A DNA stretch of 6,741 bases from JBFKOL01 sp041628815 (GTDB lineage: Bacteria > Bacteroidota > Bacteroidia > Chitinophagales > Saprospiraceae), in NCBI GenBank assembly GCA_041628815.1, contig JBFKOL010000244.1, forward strand, positions 1 to 6,741, in the 5' to 3' direction. A program made the position numbers and the translations under genes. Position 1 is the first letter of the stretch, and every line of letters begins with the position of its first letter. This document shows positions 1-6,741 of this stretch, piece by piece. The notes beneath the pieces were generated by a model. The model was not told the DNA's origin. It saw only the letters and a program-made list of their open reading frames with translations, and ran no database searches.

Positions 1-970
1 ATCCTGTGCCGCTCAAGTCCATACCCCGGTATCCATTCACATAGCCATTACCATATGTAATAGAGCTTTGATGCTCCATACCTAGGTAGGGAACTTCGAC
101 AAGTTTGAAGCCATCTTCATAAAATGGGTAAGGACCAAACCAGTATTCAAAAGCATCGAGCATGGCCGGAACTTCTTTGAATTGTTGTCTTGCCTTTTGT
201 TCGTTTTCCTTAAGAACGTAATAGTCCAGGTCCAATTGACCATTTAGTCCGTTGTAAGTTTCTCCGAAATGAACATAATCCGCTATGTTGATATTTACCC
301 CATAGTTATTGATGGGGTTGGATACTCGCCATACAAAGGTGTCGTAAGTCTCACCGTCTATACGGCTAACAAGCCGGCCATTGGAGACATCCATTAATCC
401 TTTTGGAACGCTGACCGTCATAAGCATGCTGTCAGGCTCGTCGTACATGTGATCTTTGCACGGCCACCAAATGCTGGCACCGATGCCCTGGCAGGAAGTG
501 GCGACAAATGGCTTGCCCTGACTGTCTGTCGACCAGCTTACCCCTCCATCCCAGGGAGCCCTTTTGGCCACATGGGGTATGCCTTCATAATGGACAACAA
601 TCGATTCAATGCTTCCCGGCACCTGTGGCTTTTCAAGTTGCACAAAATGAGCCGGACCCTCACTTGTGAAGGAAAGGGTTTTACCATCCTGGGTTATCCT
701 GGTGATTTTGAGGGGTGCCTGGAGATCCACCTGGAGTCTGTTGTGAGATTTCAGGACGCGGTACCTTATGGTGTTGGTGCCACCTATTGATTTCATTTCG
801 GTGTCGACGTCAATATCAAGATGGTAGTAATTCAGATCCCACCATTCTCTTTCCTTGGTTATGGATCCGCGGATCGAGTCGGCCCGGCTAAAGTTCTGGG
901 CAAGAAGACCACTTGAGGAACCCAATGTCAGCACTATAAGATACATCGTCAAATTGCTCATAAACTTCAT
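1..970 (-). CDS. M1-family metallopeptidase (aminopeptidase N-like), N-terminal part, truncated by window edge
   Basis: This reading frame is open from an ATG at 970-968 to the left edge, about 323 codons with no stop. An in-frame TGA at 974-976, two codons upstream, excludes an earlier start. No Shine-Dalgarno sequence is visible, as is usual in Bacteroidota. Residues 1-24 form a Sec signal peptide: Lys2, a hydrophobic core LTMYLIVLTLG, then SSSGLLA with likely cleavage before Gln25. There is no lipobox cysteine. Next comes the beta-rich M1 N-terminal domain, with WWDLNYYHLDIDVD near residues 45-58, APWDGGVSW near 150, and GASIWWPCKDHMYDEPDSM at about 164-182. The substrate-binding motif appears as GMEHQSS at 297-303, equivalent to GAMEN. 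The HExxH zinc site and distal Glu lie beyond the edge, so catalysis cannot be confirmed. The family removes N-terminal residues from peptides. The family call is firm; substrate and final location (periplasm, surface or secreted) are unknown. Confidence 0.93.
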   Translation of the reverse strand, partial: MKFMSNLTMYLIVLTLGSSSGLLAQNFSRADSIRGSITKEREWWDLNYYHLDIDVDTEMKSIGGTNTIRYRVLKSHNRLQVDLQAPLKITRITQDGKTLSFTSEGPAHFVQLEKPQVPGSIESIVVHYEGIPHVAKRAPWDGGVSWSTDSQGKPFVATSCQGIGASIWWPCKDHMYDEPDSMLMTVSVPKGLMDVSNGRLVSRIDGETYDTFVWRVSNPINNYGVNINIADYVHFGETYNGLNGQLDLDYYVLKENEQKARQQFKEVPAMLDAFEYWFGPYPFYEDGFKLVEVPYLGMEHQSSITYGNGYVNGYRGMDLSGTG

Positions 971-1046
971 CTTTCACAACAATTGTTCATAGCCAAATAT
1001 CGACTATTATTTGCGGCTGCACTGACTCGACATCGATGGAAATTGA
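971..1046. other. 76-base spacer between sprA and the M1 peptidase gene
   Basis: This is the only non-coding stretch in the window. It is AT-rich near the peptidase start and more mixed in the middle. I see no GC-rich hairpin followed by a T run, so no intrinsic terminator after sprA. I also see no clear Bacteroidota promoter (TTTG at -33 with TAnnTTTG at -7) for the peptidase. Absence of both fits read-through from sprA into the peptidase gene, though 76 bases is long enough to hide an unrecognised promoter. Confidence 0.7.
978..987. repeat. 10-base perfect palindrome upstream of the peptidase start
   Basis: AACAATTGTT reads the same on both strands and lies seven bases before the M1 peptidase ATG. 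It could be a protein-binding site, but a perfect 10-base palindrome is expected several times by chance in a window this size, so no function is claimed. Confidence 0.3.
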
Positions 1047-1052
1047 TCAATT
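1041..1052. repeat. 12-base perfect palindrome across the sprA stop codon
   Basis: AATTGATCAATT is a perfect palindrome that contains the sprA TGA (1047-1049) and the last sense codon. The stem would be AT-rich with no loop, so it is a poor terminator. One or two such palindromes are expected by chance in a window of this length. Confidence 0.3.
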
Positions 1053-4000
1053 GAGATTAAACCTGGCGGTAATACCCCCTCGGATATTCTTGGTCACATA
1101 GCTGTCTTGTCTTTGAGGACGCGTGAAGCTGTAGTCGACAAAAGCTCTCAGTGTAAAATGCTTGTTGATATCGTAGTCGACGGCAGGACTGATTTGTAGG
1201 CTATAAGTTCCCCTGGTTGCATCAGGGTCGGCCCCACTATCGAGGTCATAAATGTAGGTTACATCATCGCGCAGTGAAAAATTGAAATTGAGCTCGAGTT
1301 TTCTTTGAAATGACTCAGCCGGCCCTCTCGGGTCATCTTCCGGCAAAGGATCTGTTTCATCCTGGGTGCTATCCCTGTTTCTCCTGTTTCGAGACCGGCC
1401 CCGGTCTCCTGTGAGAAATTTGATATTGATGTCGTCGAATGTCCAACCCATACCTGCCGTATATTCTGTATTGCGTCCTTCGGTTAGTTGGCCGAGACCT
1501 GTTGAAAGCTGTAAATTCCTTGATTTCGCATATTCGAAGTTTAAATTGAGATTGCTCTTCGTTTTAATATCGACCCCAATAATGGGTTGAAATCGTTCAG
1601 AAATTACCACTTCAGGTACTTCAAAGCGGGCAAAATAATTCGCTGTAGATATATCGGGATCTATGAAATACGGATCTTCGAAATTGTATTGGAGATCTGT
1701 AGAAAAGCGACTTACTCCCAGCGTGGAGGTATATCCGTGCGACAGGCTTATACTGGAGAAAATTTCCTGGAACCAAGGTAGTTTGGACAAACCGTTGTAC
1801 CTCACTTGCCAATTCGGTTTGGGAATATATCCCCTGCCAGCCACATCGCTCTTGAAATCGAGTGAAACCTGTTGAATATCTTTTCCCGTGTAGGCAGAAA
1901 TGAACGAAGGAATGATCACATCGACATGCTGACGACCGTATCCTTTGGCATATCCCTCGTCTTCGGAATGTCCTGCACCCGGATCATCCGGGTCGTTGGG
2001 CAGCAAGGCTGAAACTATTGGTCTGTTGGCTTCAAACCGGTCAAAGATGCCCGTGATGTCCGAATCAAACAAGGTGCCCAGGGCAAAATAGGTAATTTCA
2101 TAACTACCGATATCGCGCAAAGCCCTTTGTTCAAAATCCGGATCGACAGCCGTGCCTACATTTATGAAATCTTCTGCGTGGTTTTCGGTATATACCTTCT
2201 TGAAGTTGATGTCTACATCAAAATCTGACCAGGGTTCCAGTTGAATCCTCGCCTCGTACTCCTGGGTATTGTTTTGAAGGACTTGTTGATTTTGGAATCG
2301 AGAGGGTGTTATCCATTCATTGAGTCCTGCGCGATTCAACCAGTTATCTCCATTTTCTATAGAAATGTCAGGCTGGAGTCCGAAGACGAATCCCCATCCA
2401 GGGGCGCCACTGGACATACCAAAATATTTAGGAGAGGGCTTGAATCCAGGGACTACCGTTGAAAGTCTTTCGCGGTAGGTAAAACGAAATTCTCTCAGGG
2501 CCAGCAATGGGCGTATCAGTGCCCTTTCGAAGCCAGAAGGTTCTCTCTCGCCTCGTGACCGCCTGTTTCCTTGATCATCCTCCGTCTCTTCACCTCTTGC
2601 GCCACCTCGGGTCCTGCTGGTAGAACGTGCCCGACTGCTTGATGTCCGTCCCCTGTTGATCTTTCTTAGGTATGGAATCTTGTCGTACAATTTTTCAAAT
2701 GAAAAAGTAGAATTGAAGGATCGATTCTGGCTGTTCTGTATCACGTTCCATGGACTTTCCACATCGCGGATTTGTGGCTCCAGCAAGGCCTGAAGACTCA
2801 GGGAGCCAGCAGTCCAAGTGAATTCCGAATTGTATTGTGCTCGGGCTGTGATCCAGTCGAGACCTGGCAGGTACCTAAAAGGAAGATTGTAATTGATGGA
2901 CAATCCCTGATTGAAGTTTTTCATCCTTCCAAAGTCCTTGATATTGTTTCTTCGATACTTCGATACGAATCCCGGATCTTCTTCGACAAGATCGTTGTAC
3001 AACTCTCCGCTCTCATCGACCGGGCTGCCAAAAGGATCTTCCCAATTTCTTTCCGCAGCTGACGGGGCGACACCCACCTGGCGCAATTCATCGATGGCAG
3101 CAAGTGCTGTCGCATCGTAGTTGATCTTCAGTGACTTGGTGAGGTCCCATTGGACTGAATAGTTCCTCGTCCAATCAAAACGCTGGTCGTCAAAAGCATA
3201 TTCAATTCCTTCAATTCGTGGATCGGGAATGCGGTAAAGTCTGCGGTTCTTATACCGGCGCATCTGGTTGCTGAAAGTAAATCCGTTGGGGATGGGGTTA
3301 AAATTGAACTCCCTTACAAAGCGCAGGGCATCGCCTTCCAGATTTTTGAAGGGTTGGATCCCTTCTGCCCGACGTTGATAGACATAGGTCAGGTCGCCAC
3401 GCTGGTCATCCGTTATTTCATCTTTCAGAATTTCGTCGCTGTGCCTTGTTCGCGTAAATGAATAACTCGCACTGAGATTTTCAATATCCCATGGCTTGGG
3501 AGAGCCGGTACCACCACCTGTTCTTTCTTTCCTGACATTGGTAAAGTTGAAGGTACGAATGGAAGTCTGGTCCTTGCTGCGGTCCTTAATATCTTCTATT
3601 TCTTCGGGAGTAAGGTTGGGATTAGAGAGGAGCTCATCAACGGTGAGGTCCAATTCGTAAGGATCGTATTTAGGTTTGATGGTTGACTTGGCGTACTGAA
3701 AATAAAATGGCACGCGCAGTCCCCAATTCCGGGGGAAAAATTTACCCAGCTCGAGGTTGGTGGCTATATCGTACTCCACCAATTGGTCCAGTCGGCGCTC
3801 CTGCAATTGCTGATCGATCTGGCCCCATCCGACGCTGTTGTAGTTACCGCTCATGGTGATGTTTCCAAAATCTGCCAGTTGCATATCGACCCTTCCTATT
3901 GCAGCTACCCCGCCTCTGTTGCTAAGGCCCTGGAGGCGCAATTCATTTACCCATACTTCAGCACAAATGGTTTCTCCTTCACCGGAATTGTTTCGTACAC

Positions 4001-6741
4001 CTATGATCATACCCTTTATATAACCCAAACTCGGGTTCCCCTTGATTTTTACCCTGGCATCTGGTTTGTCTGGATCGCCACCCTGGAGGACATAAATGTC
4101 GGTTTTGGAGACATCGGAAGCATTTCTTTCTTTTTTGACATCGGTAAACAGTGTAAGCGGAAAATCAAATTTGTTTTCCGGGCGCCAGACTTCATCGGAA
4201 TATTCCTGCAAGTTTGTTGTCTTATCGATGGTCTTGATTCGTACACTGTCAGAAAGGGTCAACGGAACCTCGTATTCGTAGTAGTTGTTATTGAAGTCTT
4301 TGCCAAACCGTATGAATGCTGATATATCACCGTCTTCGAGAAGGTCTTGTTTTGCTTCCGCATGGACAAACATCTGTATGCGCTCGAAAAGACGTATGTC
4401 CAGTTGGGTGAGTTTATAGATCATGGCCTCACAAGAGTCGGGAAGGCCACAAATCCTGAGATTGATGGCATTTTCGTCCTGCAGGATATTGGAAAATGTG
4501 GAAAAAAGGCGCTCTTGCTTAATGCCTTTAGGCAATACGTAATTGAAGGGTTCCTTGCTGGCATTTTCCTGAATACCTACTTCGTCTGCAACAAAATCAA
4601 TACTGCCAATGGGTGCATCACCAAGACAAGCAGGATCTAATGGCAGCCGCCGCCACTGGTTCCTGATCAGTTCAAACTCGGCAAGACGGAACGTTTTCGG
4701 TGTTTCAAATCCCTCCATATACATCCTGACGAATTGAATGGATCGGAATCCTTGGATACCATTGACCGGTGAGCCCTCGGCAATGGGAATTCTGAATCGA
4801 TACCATTTTTCTTCCTGGTTGGTAGTCGGATTTCTGATGACCCGTTCGTCGGTGATATAGTCGGTAGGTGAACGTCTGATTTCGCCACCATCATTGACAA
4901 TAGGGAGGATGTACTCGTAATAAGCCTCACTCTGGTCCAGCGACCGGTTTCCGTTGAGGTCTTCCGTATCGGGATAGGGATTGCCAAGGCCGATGCGCTG
5001 CTGCTCCTGGGATACATTATTTTGCGGGTGGTTAAAGCGTCTGAATCTTTCCAGCAGGTTGGTTTCGTCCTGGAAGGCATCATTGTCAAGATACGAAAGA
5101 AAGTTGTCATTGGCGGGGTCTTCGTTGACGTCCGTGAATCCGCCAAGCGTGGCTATCGACTGTAAATAGTCCTGAAATTGTACGCGTTCTTCCTGATCTG
5201 TAAGACCGTCGAAACCCTGATCCTGGATTTCCGTATTGGTGCGGTCAAAGCCATTCACGTTGGGAATGGAAAGGGGTACATTTCCCCAAACTGTTGGCTG
5301 TACAGGGATCGTCTCACCGGGTATCGGAATCGAATTTTCATAAAATTGCAGGTTGTCTTTAAGGACATCCTCGGATACACTACCCAGGTTAAAGATGATC
5401 CTTCCGTTTTCACGTGGGAGATGAGCACCGTCGCGTCTTTCCATATATGGATTGAGCATCCAAAACTCGATGTATTCGTAATTGGCCGCTTCGAAGTCAT
5501 TGTTGTTATCGAGGTAGCGCATGATACCGCCCCATCGGGATCGGGGTTCTTTAAGTTTGAGACGTTGCGTCTGATTGTCAATTTCTACCCCGGCAGAATA
5601 TGGTGTGCCTTCCGGTAGGTCAAAGTTGTAAGGCCCTCTTTCAGATGGATAATAGCTAAGGTCGAAAGTCAACAGGTCCGGTATCTGGCTGATCTCAACC
5701 TGGCGATCAAATAACTCTGTCTGGTCGATCAGCCTGGTATAGGGGTCACCCTGGTCTTCCGAATTCCTTACGCGGCGGTCGTTTACTACGTACCAATTCA
5801 ACAATGCCCTGTTCACGCCGTAATTCAGATCGTTGGCGAGTTGGGATTCGCGGTACCTCGAAGGGGTACTTGCCAGGACCCAGGCGTTGGGCGTCGAACC
5901 GAGTGGAATACCGCTACTTGCTCCTTCGAAGTCATCGAGACTGACTACCCCCTTATCTTCCCCTGGCACGTTGATGGCACCTGAGTGCCCCGGCTTTAGA
6001 GCCGCTACTTCAGCACTGACCGAAATACTCGACGGCTCGCTGGTACTAAGGAAAGGTAGGCCGTCGACAAGCTTGGTAAGGAAAGGTGCTTCTGTGGTGA
6101 AGTTCAGGTCGAGTCCAAACATGCGATTGTTGATGGGATCATCACCCAAATTCACTTTTTGGGTAAAGGGGCGCTCAAAGAGCCGCATATAGGTCCCCCC
6201 CAAGATAAAGTTGTCGTTGAAACGGTATTCTCCGCGCAAACCAAACATGGTCTTTTGTTGCAGGCCGAAAAGATTTTGATCTTCGAATGAGACGCGTATC
6301 GGAACGCCTTGCTGGACATAGGCTTCATTGAGAATTTTGATCCTGCCTATCCCGTAATCAATATCGTAGTCCACTCCTTCCCGCAGGATTTGGCTTCCGG
6401 CTCTCACTGTAACCGAACCTTGAGGGATGTTAAAGGACCCGAGTGATATTTCGGATGAAGTGTTGGACTTAAGCTGGCCTTTCATCACGAAGCGGTTTTT
6501 ATCCAGCTGTTCCCGGGCACGTGTAATTGTAGTCTCATACAGATCCGGAAAACCATATTTGGCATACAATTCTTCATTGCGCCCGAGCAATTCGAATAAA
6601 GAGTTGCCAAAGGGTTCGAGTACCGGGAAAATGATGCTACCGGTACGCGTGTTGACTGTCACCCCGGGCACAAAATCAAAGATACCATCCTGCTGTGGGT
6701 CACCAAGTGCGTTGAGCCTGTCGAGGTTGAAGAAGTCGAGG
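1047..6741 (-). CDS. sprA: SprA/Sov, outer-membrane translocon of the type IX secretion system; 5' end outside window
   Basis: SprA is the very large outer-membrane beta-barrel through which T9SS cargo crosses the outer membrane; it is needed for gliding and surface-protein export in Flavobacterium johnsoniae. That structure is a 36-strand barrel with partners including PorV. Residues are numbered from the first full codon (6740-6738). Family landmarks in order: DFFNLDRLN at 2-10, DFVPGVTV at about 22-29, IIFPVLEPFG near 37-46, NIPQGSVTV at 104-112 with VDYDIDYGIGRIKILN at 123-138, DDFEG at 269-273, YLDNNNDFEAANYEYIEFW at about 409-427, DTEDLNGNRSLDQSE at 591-605, and VWVNELRL at 929-936. The rest, to RFNLN at the end, is alternating beta-strand sequence typical of a barrel. 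The frame is open at 6741, and a GTG at 6671-6669 is internal, not the start. Known homologues have about 2400-2500 residues, so roughly 500 are missing at the N-terminus, including the signal peptide. Cysteines occur only at 705, 764, 770 and 926. Confidence 0.97.
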   Translation of the reverse strand, partial: LDFFNLDRLNALGDPQQDGIFDFVPGVTVNTRTGSIIFPVLEPFGNSLFELLGRNEELYAKYGFPDLYETTITRAREQLDKNRFVMKGQLKSNTSSEISLGSFNIPQGSVTVRAGSQILREGVDYDIDYGIGRIKILNEAYVQQGVPIRVSFEDQNLFGLQQKTMFGLRGEYRFNDNFILGGTYMRLFERPFTQKVNLGDDPINNRMFGLDLNFTTEAPFLTKLVDGLPFLSTSEPSSISVSAEVAALKPGHSGAINVPGEDKGVVSLDDFEGASSGIPLGSTPNAWVLASTPSRYRESQLANDLNYGVNRALLNWYVVNDRRVRNSEDQGDPYTRLIDQTELFDRQVEISQIPDLLTFDLSYYPSERGPYNFDLPEGTPYSAGVEIDNQTQRLKLKEPRSRWGGIMRYLDNNNDFEAANYEYIEFWMLNPYMERRDGAHLPRENGRIIFNLGSVSEDVLKDNLQFYENSIPIPGETIPVQPTVWGNVPLSIPNVNGFDRTNTEIQDQGFDGLTDQEERVQFQDYLQSIATLGGFTDVNEDPANDNFLSYLDNDAFQDETNLLERFRRFNHPQNNVSQEQQRIGLGNPYPDTEDLNGNRSLDQSEAYYEYILPIVNDGGEIRRSPTDYITDERVIRNPTTNQEEKWYRFRIPIAEGSPVNGIQGFRSIQFVRMYMEGFETPKTFRLAEFELIRNQWRRLPLDPACLGDAPIGSIDFVADEVGIQENASKEPFNYVLPKGIKQERLFSTFSNILQDENAINLRICGLPDSCEAMIYKLTQLDIRLFERIQMFVHAEAKQDLLEDGDISAFIRFGKDFNNNYYEYEVPLTLSDSVRIKTIDKTTNLQEYSDEVWRPENKFDFPLTLFTDVKKERNASDVSKTDIYVLQGGDPDKPDARVKIKGNPSLGYIKGMIIGVRNNSGEGETICAEVWVNELRLQGLSNRGGVAAIGRVDMQLADFGNITMSGNYNSVGWGQIDQQLQERRLDQLVEYDIATNLELGKFFPRNWGLRVPFYFQYAKSTIKPKYDPYELDLTVDELLSNPNLTPEEIEDIKDRSKDQTSIRTFNFTNVRKERTGGGTGSPKPWDIENLSASYSFTRTRHSDEILKDEITDDQRGDLTYVYQRRAEGIQPFKNLEGDALRFVREFNFNPIPNGFTFSNQMRRYKNRRLYRIPDPRIEGIEYAFDDQRFDWTRNYSVQWDLTKSLKINYDATALAAIDELRQVGVAPSAAERNWEDPFGSPVDESGELYNDLVEEDPGFVSKYRRNNIKDFGRMKNFNQGLSINYNLPFRYLPGLDWITARAQYNSEFTWTAGSLSLQALLEPQIRDVESPWNVIQNSQNRSFNSTFSFEKLYDKIPYLRKINRGRTSSSRARSTSRTRGGARGEETEDDQGNRRSRGEREPSGFERALIRPLLALREFRFTYRERLSTVVPGFKPSPKYFGMSSGAPGWGFVFGLQPDISIENGDNWLNRAGLNEWITPSRFQNQQVLQNNTQEYEARIQLEPWSDFDVDINFKKVYTENHAEDFINVGTAVDPDFEQRALRDIGSYEITYFALGTLFDSDITGIFDRFEANRPIVSALLPNDPDDPGAGHSEDEGYAKGYGRQHVDVIIPSFISAYTGKDIQQVSLDFKSDVAGRGYIPKPNWQVRYNGLSKLPWFQEIFSSISLSHGYTSTLGVSRFSTDLQYNFEDPYFIDPDISTANYFARFEVPEVVISERFQPIIGVDIKTKSNLNLNFEYAKSRNLQLSTGLGQLTEGRNTEYTAGMGWTFDDINIKFLTGDRGRSRNRRNRDSTQDETDPLPEDDPRGPAESFQRKLELNFNFSLRDDVTYIYDLDSGADPDATRGTYSLQISPAVDYDINKHFTLRAFVDYSFTRPQRQDSYVTKNIRGGITARFNLN
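1311..1406 (-). other. Charged low-complexity tract near the SprA C-terminus
   Basis: SprA residues 1779-1810 start with an Arg/Asn/Ser-rich run (RGRSRNRRNRD) and turn acidic and proline-rich (ETDPLPEDDPRGP). It sits between strand-like segments (DDINIKFLTG before, KLELNFNFSLRDD after), so it is probably a flexible loop between two barrel strands. Which side of the membrane it faces cannot be told from sequence. Confidence 0.7.
2541..2654 (-). other. Arginine/serine-rich low-complexity tract within the SprA barrel region
   Basis: SprA residues 1363-1400 contain 11 arginines in 38 positions. The first half is Arg/Ser/Thr (RTSSSRARSTSRTRG) and the second mixes Glu, Asp and Arg (EETEDDQGNRRSRGERE). 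It follows YDKIPYLRKIN and precedes FERALIRPLLALREFRFTY, both ordinary SprA sequence. It is in frame and codons look normal, so it is a real disordered insertion or loop rather than a frameshift artefact. Confidence 0.75.
4926..4961 (-). other. EF-hand-like acidic loop in SprA
   Basis: SprA residues 594-605, DLNGNRSLDQSE, place D, N, N, S, D and E at loop positions 1, 3, 5, 7, 9 and 12, with Leu at position 8. That is the spacing of a canonical calcium-binding EF loop; position 6 is Arg rather than the usual Gly. Calcium binding is inferred. Confidence 0.5.
5187..5222 (-). other. Thrombospondin-3-like acidic loop in SprA
   Basis: SprA residues 507-518, DQGFDGLTDQEE, resemble the D-x-D-x-D-G-L-x-D-x-E-E loop of thrombospondin type 3-like calcium repeats, except that the second Asp is Gly. 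It is single, not a tandem array. Confidence 0.45.
5475..5510 (-). other. Asn/Asp-rich acidic loop in SprA
   Basis: SprA residues 411-422, DNNNDFEAANYE, give D, N, D, E and E at loop positions 1, 3, 5, 7 and 12. Position 8 is Ala rather than a larger hydrophobic residue, so the fit to a calcium loop is weaker than for the other two. Confidence 0.35.

Noticed and set aside
449..790. Plus-strand 113-codon open frame
   Set aside because: It lies antisense to the conserved M1 N-terminal domain, including the WWPCKDH motif, and its product has no recognisable domain.
994..1001. Possible -7 element for the peptidase (GATATTTG on the minus strand, against TAnnTTTG)
   Set aside because: It has one mismatch and no TTTG or TTG about 20 bases upstream, so it does not make a credible Bacteroidota promoter.
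1010..1046. Search for a rho-independent terminator after sprA
   Set aside because: No GC-rich stem followed by a T run is present; short matches such as CATCGATG are simple palindromes without a loop.
1311..2654. Arginine-rich tracts as frameshift artefacts
   Set aside because: The reading frame is continuous with recognisable SprA sequence on both sides, so they are genuine in-frame segments.
3783..4322. Plus-strand 179-codon open frame, the longest antisense one
   Set aside because: It is wholly antisense to conserved SprA sequence, has no recognisable family, and lacks a supported start signal.
4667..5146. Minus-strand 159-codon frame overlapping sprA in another frame
   Set aside because: It is an out-of-frame reading of conserved SprA codons; the product is Ser/Thr/Arg-rich and unlike any family I know.
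5178..5618. Plus-strand 146-codon and opposing 108-codon frames
   Set aside because: Both overlap the conserved SprA segment with YLDNNNDFEAANYEYIEFW and show no independent coding signal.
6669..6671. GTG as the sprA start codon, giving a 1874-residue protein
   Set aside because: The same frame stays open upstream to the window edge and encodes conserved SprA sequence (DFFNLDRLN to DGIFDFV). The GTG is an internal Val of the VPGVTV motif.

Overview
The window looks like a piece of a Bacteroidota chromosome. The main evidence is one very long minus-strand reading frame that is clearly SprA (Sov in Porphyromonas), the giant outer-membrane translocon of the type IX secretion system (T9SS). This protein family is essentially confined to that phylum. 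The second gene fits: it has a Sec signal peptide, no Shine-Dalgarno sequence ahead of its start, and the look of a secreted Bacteroidota M1 peptidase. I cannot resolve the class or genus from sequence alone.

Layout: both genes are on the minus strand, so transcription runs from high to low coordinates. sprA enters across the right edge with its 5' end missing and ends with a TGA at 1047-1049. It contributes 1897 codons here. A 76-base spacer follows (971-1046). Then an M1-family metallopeptidase gene starts at an ATG at 970-968 and runs off the left edge after about 323 codons, before its catalytic zinc site. The window is almost entirely coding. I see no RNA genes, mobile elements or CRISPR arrays, and no convincing promoter or terminator.

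How the genes may work together: SprA forms the outer-membrane pore through which folded T9SS cargo leaves the periplasm. The downstream peptidase is exported by Sec and acts in the periplasm or outside the cell. It could be a T9SS client, but the C-terminal sorting domain that would show this lies outside the window. The same strand and short spacer allow co-transcription, which is inference.

There is no obvious new system here. The points worth a second look are internal to SprA: three acidic loops that fit calcium-binding spacing, two arginine-rich low-complexity tracts in the barrel half, and all four cysteines confined to one central stretch. The sprA-M1 peptidase adjacency is also worth checking.
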